From a bacterium HR08 (GTDB lineage Bacteria > Acidobacteriota > Blastocatellia > HR10), in NCBI GenBank assembly GCA_002898775.1, contig BEHK01000012.1, positions 1-35,336 on the forward strand: a DNA stretch of 35,336 nt, in the 5' to 3' direction. Shown here piece after piece: positions 7,265 to 16,698 of this stretch (within the stretch, counting starts at the first letter, position 1; each line of letters starts with the position of its first letter). The notes below the pieces were generated by a model. It did not search any database. It was given only the letters and a program-made list of their open reading frames with translations, and was not told the DNA's origin. The translations under genes were made by a program, and so were the position numbers.

Positions 7265-8645
7265 GCAGCACCTCCAGATCCGCTTCCGATGTCGCTTCCG
7301 CATAGCACCGAACCAGCGGCTCAGTGCCCGAGAGTCGCAGGAGCACCCACGAGTCATCTTCGAAGAGGAGCTTCAGCCCATCCGTTCGGTTCACCTCGCG
7401 AATTCGGCGTCCGAAGAAATCCGCGGGCGGGTCCGCCTGAAGCTTCTCGTGAAGGCGCGCGCGCGCCTCTTCGGTCAACGCGATTCCGATGCGCCCGCTC
7501 CAGAGCCGTCCGTCTCGGGCGTAGAGCTGATCCAGTTGTTCGCCCACACTCGCGCCCTTGCGCGCGACGGCTTCGACGGCGAGCAGGGCGGCCAGAATCC
7601 CGTCCTTCTCCGGATAGTGTCCGTGGATGGAGAGGCCCGCGCTCTCCTCTCCGCCGAGGATGATCTTCCCGGCCTTGAGCAGTTCGCCGATATACTTGAA
7701 GCCCACCGGCGTTTCATACACCGGTCGGCCACGATGTCGCGCCGCGCGATCCACCTGGTGCGATGTCGCGACGCTGCGCGCCACGCCGCCCGCCCACGAG
7801 CGCGCGTCGCACAGATAGTCGAACAGGAGTGCCAACACCTGATTCGGCGTCACAAAGGCCCCCCCACGGTCCACGATGCCAAATCGGTCGGCATCACCGT
7901 CGGTGGCCACGCCGAGATCGAATCCGCCGGAGGCGACGGTCTCGCTGAGCGCGCGCAAGCGCTCGGCGGAGGGCTCCGGGGCTCCCCCGCCAAAGAGCAC
8001 GTCGCGGTGCGCATGAAGCACACGAACCTCGCATCCCGCCTCCCGGAGAGCGCGATCCAGATACCCTCGTGCTGTCCCCCACAGCAGATCCACGGCTACG
8101 CGCAATCGAGCTCGCGCGATCGCCGAGACGTCAATTTTCGCCATCAGGTCGCGCAGGTAGCCGTCGCGGGGGTCCAGCGCGAGGACGCGCCCCGAGGGGC
8201 CAGATCGCGGAGATCGCCCCCCCTCGCCGCGACGGATCCGCTCGATCTCCTCCTCGATCGCTCGCGTGGCTTCGGGCAACGCGGGCGCGCCATCCTCGGT
8301 CGAGAACTTGATCCCTTGATATTCCGGAGGATTATGACTGGCCGTGATGTTCACCCCGCCGTGTGCGCATTCGGCCACAATGGCATAGGCGACGACCGGT
8401 GTCGGCACAGGTTCGGTGCAGAGCAGAACGTCTACGCCCTCCTCGGCCAGAACCTGCGCGCTCTCGCGCGCGAATGTCTCGGCGAGGAATCGCGTATCGT
8501 AACCGACGACGAGCCTCGGTCTCTCCACACGCTGCCTCACAAAGCGCGCGATGGCGCGCACGACCACGCGCGCGTTCTCGAACGTGAAGTCCTCGGCCAA
8601 GACGGCTCGCCATCCCGACGTGCCGAAGTGAAGAGGACTGCTCAT
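7233..8645 (-). CDS. Phosphoglucomutase/phosphomannomutase (alpha-D-phosphohexomutase)
   Basis: A 470-residue cytosolic enzyme that interconverts hexose 1- and 6-phosphates. All four active-site loops are present: the phosphoserine loop TASHNPPEY (Ser103), the metal loop DGDADR, the sugar loop GGEESAG and the phosphate loop RLSGTEP. GGEESAG fits glucose/mannose mutases rather than GlmM. The ATG at 8645 overlaps the stop of the upstream barrel gene as ATGA and has GGAG just before it; a GTG at 8654 lacks a ribosome-binding site. With the GH57 glucanase and GalT elsewhere in the window it could serve glycogen or nucleotide-sugar metabolism, but the gene is in a different transcription unit. Confidence 0.92.
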   Translation of the reverse strand: MSSPLHFGTSGWRAVLAEDFTFENARVVVRAIARFVRQRVERPRLVVGYDTRFLAETFARESAQVLAEEGVDVLLCTEPVPTPVVAYAIVAECAHGGVNITASHNPPEYQGIKFSTEDGAPALPEATRAIEEEIERIRRGEGGRSPRSGPSGRVLALDPRDGYLRDLMAKIDVSAIARARLRVAVDLLWGTARGYLDRALREAGCEVRVLHAHRDVLFGGGAPEPSAERLRALSETVASGGFDLGVATDGDADRFGIVDRGGAFVTPNQVLALLFDYLCDARSWAGGVARSVATSHQVDRAARHRGRPVYETPVGFKYIGELLKAGKIILGGEESAGLSIHGHYPEKDGILAALLAVEAVARKGASVGEQLDQLYARDGRLWSGRIGIALTEEARARLHEKLQADPPADFFGRRIREVNRTDGLKLLFEDDSWVLLRLSGTEPLVRCYAEATSEADLEVLLEQGRRFALQ

Positions 8646-9502
8646 CGTCTCCACACCGGAATCGTGGAACTCACCCCGAAGGCGATCCCGCTTCGGGGAT
8701 CAATGGCATTGACGCCGCGCACTCCGGCCAAGTCCCACCACAATCGTCCCGTGCGGAACCGAAGGCCGAGGCGCACCTGCCCCCGCGACTCCGTTCCCAG
8801 CGGCGCCACGCGACGGGTGTTCGCCCATCCGCTCATCTCGGCGACAAGGTGCACCCGCTCGCTCATCTGGTAGACCCCCGCCATCCCATAGAGCAGCACA
8901 TCGTTCTGCACGAAGGGTTCGATCGGAGCGGGCAAGATGCCCAGCCCCACGTGACCGAAGAGATCGAGCGCTCCCCATTGTTTCTCGGCGAGCACCGACG
9001 CGAAGACGTTCGTTTGATTCGTCCCAATTCCCCGCGCTTGGTCGGAGTTCGGCAGCTCGACGCCGAACCGCACGCCGAGGGCCGGCCATCGTCCCTCGGC
9101 CGCGCGCACTCGGATCTTCGTCCAGAGGCTGAAGTCGCCGACATCATGCGTGCTCCCGGGCGCCGGCAGGCGAAGGGGGATCGCTCCCCCCCGCCTCTCG
9201 TCAATACTCAGGTAGTTCTGCAGCGTCCCGCGAACCTGGACCTCGACGCGAGGGGCCAGGCCGATCGAGAGGCCGATCACGCCCACGCGCGAGAGATCCC
9301 CGCGCAGGCCCGAGAGAGGGAACCGCTGCCGCTGCAGGAACTCGAATCCGACGTCGAGTCGCATCTCCCCCTCAGGCACAGTCGCGACGCGCTCGGTCAC
9401 AAGCGGGCGTTGCTGGGCTGAGGCCGGAAGGATCAAGCCGAAGCATAACGCGCCGCTCACCCCCATTCGTCGCCATCCCCCTCGCACGCTCATACACCGC
9501 AT
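8642..9502 (-). CDS. Predicted outer-membrane beta-barrel protein
   Basis: A 286-residue exported protein of no firmly recognised family. A signal peptide (about residues 1-29, ending PASAQQ) precedes alternating amphipathic strands with aromatic girdle-like residues. The phrases 'EVQVRGTLQNYLSIDE', 'GDFSLWTKIRV' and 'GVRFGVELPNSD' resemble the MetA-like/transporter barrel family annotated near aromatic degradation genes. Substrate and role are unknown. It is first in an operon with the phosphohexomutase, FtsB-like and glutamate dehydrogenase genes and has its own promoter at 9556-9585. The ATG at 9502 follows GGGAAG; another ATG three codons in is possible. Confidence 0.7.
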   Translation of the reverse strand: MRCMSVRGGWRRMGVSGALCFGLILPASAQQRPLVTERVATVPEGEMRLDVGFEFLQRQRFPLSGLRGDLSRVGVIGLSIGLAPRVEVQVRGTLQNYLSIDERRGGAIPLRLPAPGSTHDVGDFSLWTKIRVRAAEGRWPALGVRFGVELPNSDQARGIGTNQTNVFASVLAEKQWGALDLFGHVGLGILPAPIEPFVQNDVLLYGMAGVYQMSERVHLVAEMSGWANTRRVAPLGTESRGQVRLGLRFRTGRLWWDLAGVRGVNAIDPRSGIAFGVSSTIPVWRR

Positions 9503-9555
9503 TCACTTCCCGCCCGCTCGATCGTGCACATGAGCTCGGTGAAAGCGGGGTCAGC

Positions 9556-9585
9556 ATTCTAAAGCGAAGACGCCTCATCCGTCAA
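9556..9585 (-). promoter_or_regulatory. Sigma-70-type promoter of the barrel-pgm-ftsB-gdh operon
   Basis: Minus-strand boxes: -35 TTGACG (9580-9585), an 18-base spacer, and -10 TAGAAT (9556-9561). It sits about 55 bases upstream of the ATG at 9502 and just past the hairpin that follows lepB. Confidence 0.62.
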
Positions 9586-9609
9586 CCGACATCTCGTGAG
9601 CGACGCGAG

Positions 9610-9634
9610 GGCGTTCCCACCTCTTGGGATCGCC
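9610..9634 (-). terminator. Hairpin abutting the lepB stop codon
   Basis: Directly after the lepB TGA (9635-9637) the transcript can fold into a 10-position stem with one T/T mismatch: 9610-9619 (GGCGTTCCCA) against 9625-9634 (TGGGATCGCC), loop of five. There is no T tract. Confidence 0.5.
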
Positions 9635-10456
9635 TCAGCGGATGAGCGTCCCCACCCGCCGCCAGCGCGTATACCGCAGGATCTTCAGCGCGAGATTCTC
9701 TCCACTGGCCGCGGCCGCCCGCTCATCATAGGACCAATAGACCACCAGCGCGCGCCCCACCATGTAATCGCGCGGCACCGTTCCCCAGAACCGGCTGTCC
9801 TCGCTGTCATCGCGATTGTCGCCCATGACGAAGTAGGCGCGCTCCGGGACGTGAAACGGACGTCCGACCGCGTAGCGACCGCCCGAGGGGACATTCGCAT
9901 CCCCGCGATCCAGGTGGTACGATTCCCAGTACACGCGATACCGCGCGCTGTCGGGCGACGGTTCCTCTCGGACGATGCGCAAGGCCGAGTCTTCAGCGTC
10001 GAACCCCGGGTGTTGCACATACAGACGATGTTCCGGAAGCTCGCGCCCGTTGATGAAGACGCGCGTCCCACGAACCTCGACGGTCTCGCCGGGCAGGCCG
10101 ATGACGCGCTTCACGTAGTTGACCTCGGGATTCTGCGGATACTTGAAGACGACCACATCGCCGCGCCGGACATTCCGATAGGGGAAGAGCCGCCAGAAGA
10201 ACCCCTCTCGCTTCTCGGCGAAGATGAATTTATTCACCAGGAGATGGTCGCCGATGAGAATGTTATTTTGCATCGAGCCGGTGGGCACCTTCACGGCCTG
10301 AACGACGAAGGTCATACCGAACAGCGCCATGATGACGGTGACCACCGCTGATTCGAAGTACTCGCGCAGGACGGACTTCGGCGCGCGCGCGGTCGTCGGC
10401 GGAGCGACCGCAGCGGGCGAGATCTCAGAGGCATGCGCCATCGAAGGTTCCGTCAT
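9635..10456 (-). CDS. lepB: Signal peptidase I
   Basis: A 273-residue membrane serine protease (type I signal peptidase, S26) that removes signal peptides of exported proteins. A Pro/Ala-rich cytosolic N-terminus is followed by one transmembrane helix (about residues 36-54). The catalytic serine is in PTGSMQNNILIGD (Ser61) and the general-base lysine in VNYVKRVIGLPG (Lys116). The conserved MGDNRDDSEDSR box follows. The start ATG overlaps the rnc stop as ATGA, which suggests coupled translation. It is the last gene of the TPR-rnc-lepB operon. Confidence 0.95.
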   Translation of the reverse strand: MTEPSMAHASEISPAAVAPPTTARAPKSVLREYFESAVVTVIMALFGMTFVVQAVKVPTGSMQNNILIGDHLLVNKFIFAEKREGFFWRLFPYRNVRRGDVVVFKYPQNPEVNYVKRVIGLPGETVEVRGTRVFINGRELPEHRLYVQHPGFDAEDSALRIVREEPSPDSARYRVYWESYHLDRGDANVPSGGRYAVGRPFHVPERAYFVMGDNRDDSEDSRFWGTVPRDYMVGRALVVYWSYDERAAAASGENLALKILRYTRWRRVGTLIR

Positions 10457-11196
10457 AGATGCTCGCGGCGCTTGGGGGGATTCGTGGACGTGAGCTGATC
10501 CAAGTGCGCCAGAGCCGTGCGAGCCGCCTGCTGCTGCGCGGCTTTGATCGTCGGTCCCTCACCGGTCGCGACCACTTCCTCCCCGATCCGAAGGCTCACC
10601 CGAAAGCGTCGGGCGTGCGCCGGCCCTTCGATCGCCGTCACCTCATAGATGGGGAGCGGAAGGCCGCGCGCTTGCAACTGCTCTTGCAAGGTCGTCTTGT
10701 AGTCGCTCCACTGAAGGCCCTCCGGGTCCAAACGTCGGACGATGTCCTGAAACTGTCGGCGCACGAAGGCCTCCGCCGCTTCGATCCCCCCGTCCAGATA
10801 GAGCGCGGCGATCACGGCTTCGTACGCATCCACAAGGAGGGTGCGCTTGGTCCGCCCCCCGGTCTTCTCCTCCCCCCGGTTCAAGCGCAGGTAATCACCC
10901 AGCTGCAATTTTTGCGCGTGAACCTCGAGATTGTCCGCGCTCACCAAGAAGGCCTTCATCTTCGCCAGCTTCCCTTCCGGCAGCGTCGGGAACAGCTCGA
11001 AGAGCCATGCGCTCACGATGAATCCGAGGACGGCATCGCCCAGAAACTCCAAGGCCTCATTATCCGCCTGTCCCAGCGCTCCCACCTCATGCGCGTACGA
11101 GCGATGCGTGAGCGCCCGATCCAACAGTTCCCGACGCCGAAAGGTGTAGCCGATCTTGCCCTCCAGTTCGCTCAGATCTCGCGCCTCTGTCGGCAT
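10453..11196 (-). CDS. rnc: Ribonuclease III
   Basis: A 247-residue double-strand-specific endoribonuclease for rRNA and mRNA processing. The catalytic domain has NEALEFLGDAVLG with Glu50 and Asp54, and Asp123 and Glu126 in LLVDAYEAVIAALYLD; these four metal ligands are intact. A double-stranded RNA-binding domain occupies the C-terminus (about residues 165-235, with SDYKTTLQEQLQ at its start). The ATG at 11196 follows GAGGGAGC. It begins 12 bases after the TPR gene and overlaps lepB by four bases; rnc next to lepB is a common bacterial pairing. Confidence 0.95.
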   Translation of the reverse strand: MPTEARDLSELEGKIGYTFRRRELLDRALTHRSYAHEVGALGQADNEALEFLGDAVLGFIVSAWLFELFPTLPEGKLAKMKAFLVSADNLEVHAQKLQLGDYLRLNRGEEKTGGRTKRTLLVDAYEAVIAALYLDGGIEAAEAFVRRQFQDIVRRLDPEGLQWSDYKTTLQEQLQARGLPLPIYEVTAIEGPAHARRFRVSLRIGEEVVATGEGPTIKAAQQQAARTALAHLDQLTSTNPPKRREHL

Positions 11197-11208
11197 GCTC
11201 CCTCAGGA

Positions 11209-12144
11209 TCAACCCGCCGAGGCTTGCGTCGAGGGCTTGTATTTCTTGATCAGCTCCTCCAGGCCCTCGGTGGTATCGTTATGGCGATAGCGATAGAAGC
11301 TCTCCAAGAGCTTACGCGCTTCCTGATTCAAGGCTTGAAAGCTCGCGTTCGCCTCGGAGATCGCGACCGTGCGCGCGTACATCTCGATCATTTGATCCAC
11401 CACCGCGTCCACCTGTTGCAACAAGGCCTTGCCCGCTTCGGCGACCTTCTCCTCCGGCGTGAGCTTATCGTAGCTCTCCCGCAGCTTCGCATACGTGCCG
11501 AGCTTGAGCGACTCGCCGATCAGGTAGAAGGTCACCGGATCACTCGGATCCAGCTCCGCCGACTTCTTCAGGTGCTCGATCGCCGATTCGTACTCGGCCT
11601 TGTTGTAGAGGAACAAGCCCACCGCTTGATGCAATGCGCCCAGGACCTTGCTCTTCTGCTGTTCCCAGAGCTGGGGCGAGAAGCCCGGGGGCGCGTTTCC
11701 GGCCGCCGCCAGCTCCAATGCTCGTGTGGCGTAGGTGAGCCCATCGGCATCAAATCGCGTATCGCGCCCCTTGGAAGCCGCCGAGGCCGCCAGGGCCAGT
11801 ACGTAGAGCAAGCCGAAGTTATTGGGATCGGCGCTCAAGACCTCGCGCCCGAGGGCGAAGGCCTTCTCCAAGCGATTGGTCTGCACGTAGGCGACCAGGA
11901 GCATCGGTTTGGCGCGCGGAGCCAGCACGCTGTTCGGGTACTTCCCGAAGAAGGCTTCGCCCATTTGAACGGCTTCCTCGAACTTCCCGGCCTGAAAGGC
12001 CTGATACAAGGCGTTATACGCGTCCGCCTCCTCGCGCGTGTATTGGGGCTGCGCCGGCGCTTGCGCCCCGAAGGTCGTCCCCCCCATCCCGGCGATGAGC
12101 ACGAGGCTGAGAATTCCCCTCGAAAGGCGTGTGACCTTTCTCAT
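11209..12144 (-). CDS. Exported tetratricopeptide-repeat protein
   Basis: A 311-residue protein with a signal peptide (about residues 1-29, ending TTFGAQA) followed by helical repeats. Segments such as YNALYQAFQAGKFEEAVQMG, LLVAYVQTNRLEKAFALGR and YNKAEYESAIEHLKKSAE are TPR-like. It should be periplasmic and act as a protein-protein scaffold; the partner is unknown. The ATG at 12144 follows AGGAGGGGGGA and gives a proper signal peptide; the frame stays open to 12336 without support. It is first in the operon with rnc and lepB. Confidence 0.8.
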   Translation of the reverse strand: MRKVTRLSRGILSLVLIAGMGGTTFGAQAPAQPQYTREEADAYNALYQAFQAGKFEEAVQMGEAFFGKYPNSVLAPRAKPMLLVAYVQTNRLEKAFALGREVLSADPNNFGLLYVLALAASAASKGRDTRFDADGLTYATRALELAAAGNAPPGFSPQLWEQQKSKVLGALHQAVGLFLYNKAEYESAIEHLKKSAELDPSDPVTFYLIGESLKLGTYAKLRESYDKLTPEEKVAEAGKALLQQVDAVVDQMIEMYARTVAISEANASFQALNQEARKLLESFYRYRHNDTTEGLEELIKKYKPSTQASAG

Positions 12145-12242
12145 TCCCCCCTCCTGTTGCGTGTCTTCGCCATGATGTCCTCCGACGGGCAGGTCGGAAA
12201 AAGCGCTTTCAGGTGACCGGCCTTTTCTGACCCGCATCCCGT

Positions 12243-12271
12243 ATTCTACGGTAAGTCGGAGACGGGAACAA
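12243..12271 (-). promoter_or_regulatory. Probable promoter of the TPR-rnc-lepB operon
   Basis: Minus-strand -10 TAGAAT (12243-12248) is good; the -35 TTGTTC (12266-12271) is poor, at 17 bases. It lies about 100 bases from the ATG at 12144 and back to back with the icd promoter. Confidence 0.42.
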
Positions 12272-12307
12272 GGATGGGGCAGACCCTGCTTTTTGTCAAG
12301 ACGCGCG

Positions 12308-12337
12308 TTGACGTTCTTCGCATCTCCTTGATACACT
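12308..12337 (+). promoter_or_regulatory. Sigma-70-type promoter of icd
   Basis: -35 TTGACG (12308-12313), an 18-base spacer, -10 TACACT (12332-12337). The leader to the ATG at 12385 would be about 40 bases. Confidence 0.55.
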
Positions 12338-12384
12338 TGTTCGCTTTAAGTCGGTGCGCGATCTTTGCCAGTCAGGAGGCCGAT

Positions 12385-13629
12385 ATGCTTTCATTCAATA
12401 ATCTCCCCGTGCCCGCTGAGGGCGAGAAGATCGAGATTCGCGAGGATCGCCTTTATGTCCCCAACCGTCCGATCATCCCGTTCATCGAGGGAGATGGGAC
12501 GGGACGCGATATCTGGCGCGCTGCCTCTCGGGTCTTCAATGCCGCCGTGGAGAAGGCCTATCGCGGGGAGCGGCGGGTCGTCTGGTACGAAGTCTTCGCG
12601 GGCGAGAAGGCCTACAATAAGTTCGGGGAGTGGCTCCCTCGAGATACGGTCGAAGCGATTCGTGAGTTCACCGTCGCCATCAAGGGACCGTTGACGACGC
12701 CCGTCGGAGGGGGGATCCGTTCGCTCAACGTCACCCTGCGCCAGGTCCTCGATCTCTATGCCTGCGTGCGTCCGGTGCGGTGGTATCCGGGCGTCCCCTC
12801 CCCGGTGAAGCATCCGGAGAAGCTCGACGTCGTCATCTTCCGCGAGAATACGGAGGATGTCTACGCTGGGATCGAGTTCCGGCAGGGGACGGAACAAGCG
12901 CAGAAGGTCATCGAGTTCCTGCGCAGTTTGGGATACACGGTGCGCCCCGATAGCGGCATCGGCATCAAGCCGATCTCCATCTTCGCGACCAAGCGCTTGG
13001 TGCGCAAGGCCATTCGGTATGCCCTGGACACCGGTCGCCGAGTCGTCACCCTCGTGCACAAGGGGAACATCATGAAGTTCACCGAAGGGGCCTTCCGCGA
13101 TTGGGGGTATCAACTGGCCCAGGAGGAGTTCGGCGAGGTCACCGTCACGGAGCAGGAGCTGTGGGAGCAGTATGGGGGAAAGCTGCCCGAGGGGAGGATC
13201 CTCATCAACGATCGGATCGCCGATTCGATGTTCCAGCAGGTCCTGACGCGCCCCGATGAGTATTCCGTCATCGTGACGCCCAATTTGAATGGAGACTATT
13301 TGAGCGATGCCTGCGCGGCTCAGGTCGGAGGGCTGGGCTTGGCGCCGGGCGCCAATATCGGGGACCACATCGCGCTCTTTGAAGCGACACATGGCACGGC
13401 GCCCAAATATGCCGATAAGGACGTCATCAATCCGAGTGCCGTCATCCTCGCCGGCGCCATGATGTTCGAGTACATCGGATGGCACGAAGCGGCCGCGCTG
13501 ATCAAAGAGGCGATCGGGCGAACGATCTCGCAGAAGACGGTCACCTATGATCTGGCTCGCCTCATGGAGGGCGCCCGCCAGGTGAAGACCAGCGAGTTCG
13601 CCACGGCGATCATCGAGAACATGGGGTAG
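12385..13629 (+). CDS. icd: Isocitrate dehydrogenase, NADP-dependent
   Basis: A 414-residue TCA-cycle enzyme that oxidatively decarboxylates isocitrate to 2-oxoglutarate. The length and sequence match the E. coli-type homodimer. The substrate loop [13 protein letters not shown] places Ser113 at the position phosphorylated in E. coli. NADP preference is shown by the Lys-Tyr pair in [15 protein letters not shown] and the Tyr/Arg pair in VTYDLARL. The ATG at 12385 follows AGGAGG; the frame is open upstream to 12274 but without a ribosome-binding site. It lies directly upstream of mdh on the same strand. Phosphorylation by an AceK-like kinase is possible but no such gene is in the window. Confidence 0.95.
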   Translation: MLSFNNLPVPAEGEKIEIREDRLYVPNRPIIPFIEGDGTGRDIWRAASRVFNAAVEKAYRGERRVVWYEVFAGEKAYNKFGEWLPRDTVEAIREFTVAIKGPLTTPVGGGIRSLNVTLRQVLDLYACVRPVRWYPGVPSPVKHPEKLDVVIFRENTEDVYAGIEFRQGTEQAQKVIEFLRSLGYTVRPDSGIGIKPISIFATKRLVRKAIRYALDTGRRVVTLVHKGNIMKFTEGAFRDWGYQLAQEEFGEVTVTEQELWEQYGGKLPEGRILINDRIADSMFQQVLTRPDEYSVIVTPNLNGDYLSDACAAQVGGLGLAPGANIGDHIALFEATHGTAPKYADKDVINPSAVILAGAMMFEYIGWHEAAALIKEAIGRTISQKTVTYDLARLMEGARQVKTSEFATAIIENMG

Positions 13630-13663
13630 TAGGAGCAACCTCGCGGACCTCGTGATTCGGATT

Positions 13664-13683
13664 GAGCGCACGATCGTGCGCTC
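13664..13683. promoter_or_regulatory. Perfect 20-bp palindrome between icd and mdh
   Basis: GAGCGCACGA at 13664-13673 is followed immediately by its exact reverse complement at 13674-13683. In RNA it would form an 8-bp stem with a 4-base loop; in DNA it could bind a dimeric regulator. It lies 34 bases after icd and 27 bases before mdh, with no T tract on either side. It could be an intercistronic stabiliser, a partial terminator or an operator. Confidence 0.5.
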
Positions 13684-13692
13684 CTGAGGTGA

Positions 13693-14654
<962 letters not shown>

Positions 14655-14665
14655 GGACGCTCGTC

Positions 14666-15358
14666 TCACGAACGCTCTCCCGGGCGTCGCGTCTCCGGGA
14701 TCGAGCGAATCGCGGGGAGTGAGATCGCGCGCTCCAGGCGCACGCGGAGGATCGTTCCCGGATTCAGGCGCAGATCCTCCCCCTTGGTCATGAGCACGGC
14801 ACCACCGAGCGTGCCGGCGATGACAAGGCCGGCGGCTTTCCCGCTGCCGGTGATCAGCCCGACGGCCGAGCCCGCCGCCAGGCCCACGTGCGCTCCGCGA
14901 TAGACATTTCGGAACGTGCGCTCGCCGCTCCGTCCGCCGTGAGCGACGCCTTCCTCGTCGCTGCGCACTTTCCGATCGCTCTGCCAGTCATCAATGGCGA
15001 CGAGCGTGGTCGCGATGGGCTCCATCCCGTAGGACGTCCGAAGGCGGTCGAACACAAGCCCCAGCTCCGATTGGCGCTGTCCGCGACGCGCCGGCTTAAC
15101 ATGCGTCACGCGACCGGAGAACTCCGCGCCGCGCTCCAGCACGAGCTTCCCGTCCACGATGAGATCATCATAAAGCGTCGCGCGCACAGGATCGCCGACC
15201 TCGCTGATCTTCGTGCTCACCGGCGTCTGCAGCGCGAGGCGAACGACGGTGCCCTCGGGAACGGTGACCGTCGTCGCGTCCTGGGACCATGCGGAGAACC
15301 CACACGCGATCAGGATCAGAAGGACGACGCCGAACCCAATCCGCCATTGGCTTCTCAT
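14666..15358 (-). CDS. Hypothetical envelope protein with glycine-zipper segment
   Basis: A 230-residue exported protein that I do not recognise by name. The N-terminal hydrophobic segment ends LIAC (Cys19), which fits a lipobox, so it may be a lipoprotein; cleavage after SAWSQ by signal peptidase I is the alternative. The middle has beta-rich phrases (VPEGTVVRLALQTPVSTKI, GAEFSGRVTHVKPAR). A Gly/Ala-rich stretch (about residues 155-190, VGLAAGSAVGLITGSGKAAG) resembles a glycine zipper. AGGAGGGAG precedes the ATG at 15358, and a perfect TATAAT lies about 35 bases further upstream. It is a single-gene unit convergent with mdh. Confidence 0.7.
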   Translation of the reverse strand: MRSQWRIGFGVVLLILIACGFSAWSQDATTVTVPEGTVVRLALQTPVSTKISEVGDPVRATLYDDLIVDGKLVLERGAEFSGRVTHVKPARRGQRQSELGLVFDRLRTSYGMEPIATTLVAIDDWQSDRKVRSDEEGVAHGGRSGERTFRNVYRGAHVGLAAGSAVGLITGSGKAAGLVIAGTLGGAVLMTKGEDLRLNPGTILRVRLERAISLPAIRSIPETRRPGERS

Positions 15359-15393
15359 GACTCCCTCCTGCGCGAATCCTCATGTCCGAAGCA

Positions 15394-15399
15394 ATTATA
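15394..15399 (-). promoter_or_regulatory. TATAAT -10 box before the glycine-zipper gene
   Basis: A perfect TATAAT on the minus strand 36 bases upstream of the ATG. The -35 region is GC-rich and does not match TTGACA, and there is no TG extension. An activator may be needed. Confidence 0.45.
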
Positions 15400-15418
15400 C
15401 CTCTTCTGGGGGTGGGCG

Positions 15419-15438
15419 GGCGATCCCCGACGGTCGCC
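15419..15438 (-). terminator. Hairpin abutting the methyltransferase stop codon
   Basis: Directly after the TGA at 15439-15441, GGCGA and TCGCC form a 5-bp stem (15419-15423 with 15434-15438, loop of ten). It repeats the layout seen after lepB, where GGCGA also follows the TGA directly. No T tract. Confidence 0.35.
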
Positions 15439-16608
15439 TCACAGGACTTGGAGGATCAGGCACTTGAGATACTGCGTCTCCGGCATGGCGAGCAGGATCG
15501 GGTGATCGGACGCCTGCGTCCGCCGTTCGAGGATCCGCACCTGGCGCCGCGCATCAGCGGCCGCTTCGCGCAGGAGATCGAGAAACACCTCTTCGCTCAC
15601 GTGATATGAGCAACTGCAGGTCACCAGTATGCCTTCCGGTCGCAGGAGCCGAAGGGCGCGCAAGTTGATCTCCTTGTACCCTCGGAGCGCACCGGGGAGA
15701 GCCGCGCGATTTTTAGCGAAAGCTGGGGGATCGAGCACGATCATATCGAAGCGCTCCTGCTGCTTCTCCAGCTCCCGCAGGAGGTCGAACACGTTGGCCT
15801 CGATGACGGTGACGTTGGCGAGCGCATTGGCGGCGACCGTCCGGCGAGCTCGTGCGACGGCCTCCGGGGAGATATCTGCGGCGAGTACACTCTCGGCGTG
15901 CGCAGCCACATGCGCGGCGAAGCCTCCGGCATAGCAGAAGCCATCCAGCACGCGCCCTCGGGCGTAGCGAGCGGCCGCTCGATAGTTCTCCTGCTGGTCG
16001 AGGAACGCCCCCGTCTTCTGCCCCTCCAGCAGATCGAGCTCGAATCGCCGGTCGCCCACGAGGACCTCCACGCGCTCGGGCGCCGTGCCGTAGAGCACGC
16101 CTTTAGCCGGTGGCAGCCCTTCGAGCGCCCGCACCTTCGCGTCATTGCGCTCGACGATGGCGCGCGGGGCGAAGAGTTCGACGAGCAATTCCACCCAGAG
16201 CGGCTTGAGCGCCTCCATCCCCTGCGAGAGCGTTTGCAGGACGAAATAATCGCCGTAGCGGTCAATGATGAGCGAGGGGAGCAGATCGCTCTCGGCGAAA
16301 ACGAGCCGATAGGCCTGCGCGCTCCCCAACGTTCGCTGTCGGAGAGCCGCGGCGCGCACCAACCGGTCGCGCCAAAACGCGCGCGTGATCTCCACGTCCG
16401 GTTCGGCGATCCACCGCAGCGCGATCTGCGACCGATCGCTGTAGAGCGCCCAGCCGAGTCGTCGTCCCCGCGGATCGGTCACGGCGACCACCTCTCCCCC
16501 TTGCGCCCCTCCGGTATCCACGAGATCCGCGGCGTAAATCCAGAGATGCCCGGCGTGCCACCGCGCGGCGCCGCGCCTCGTGACCGTGACCGTCTTCGTT
16601 GACGCCAT
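15439..16608 (-). CDS. Class I SAM-dependent rRNA methyltransferase, RlmI-like
   Basis: A 389-residue cytosolic protein. An N-terminal PUA-like RNA-binding domain (about residues 5-80) is followed by the linker typical of RlmI/RlmK proteins and a Rossmann methyltransferase domain. The SAM motif is VLDGFCYAGGFAAHVA and the catalytic motif is VLDPPAFAKN; the later VTCSCSYHVS carries the cysteine used in 5-methylcytosine formation. RlmI methylates a 23S rRNA cytosine in E. coli; the exact target here is inferred. No clear ribosome-binding site precedes the ATG at 16608. It is divergent from folK across 90 bases. Confidence 0.88.
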   Translation of the reverse strand: MASTKTVTVTRRGAARWHAGHLWIYAADLVDTGGAQGGEVVAVTDPRGRRLGWALYSDRSQIALRWIAEPDVEITRAFWRDRLVRAAALRQRTLGSAQAYRLVFAESDLLPSLIIDRYGDYFVLQTLSQGMEALKPLWVELLVELFAPRAIVERNDAKVRALEGLPPAKGVLYGTAPERVEVLVGDRRFELDLLEGQKTGAFLDQQENYRAAARYARGRVLDGFCYAGGFAAHVAAHAESVLAADISPEAVARARRTVAANALANVTVIEANVFDLLRELEKQQERFDMIVLDPPAFAKNRAALPGALRGYKEINLRALRLLRPEGILVTCSCSYHVSEEVFLDLLREAAADARRQVRILERRTQASDHPILLAMPETQYLKCLILQVL

Positions 16609-16698
16609 GGCCGATCCGAATCTACACTTTTCGCCTTTCCAGGGCGATCGTCAGTCGCCCGGAGAGCGGTTGAGGTCATTCCCTGACGCTTCACGCGC

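Noticed and set aside
10459-12216. 585-codon open frame on the plus strand
   Set aside because: Antisense to rnc and the TPR gene, whose products are recognisable; the frame crosses gene boundaries and shows no domain.
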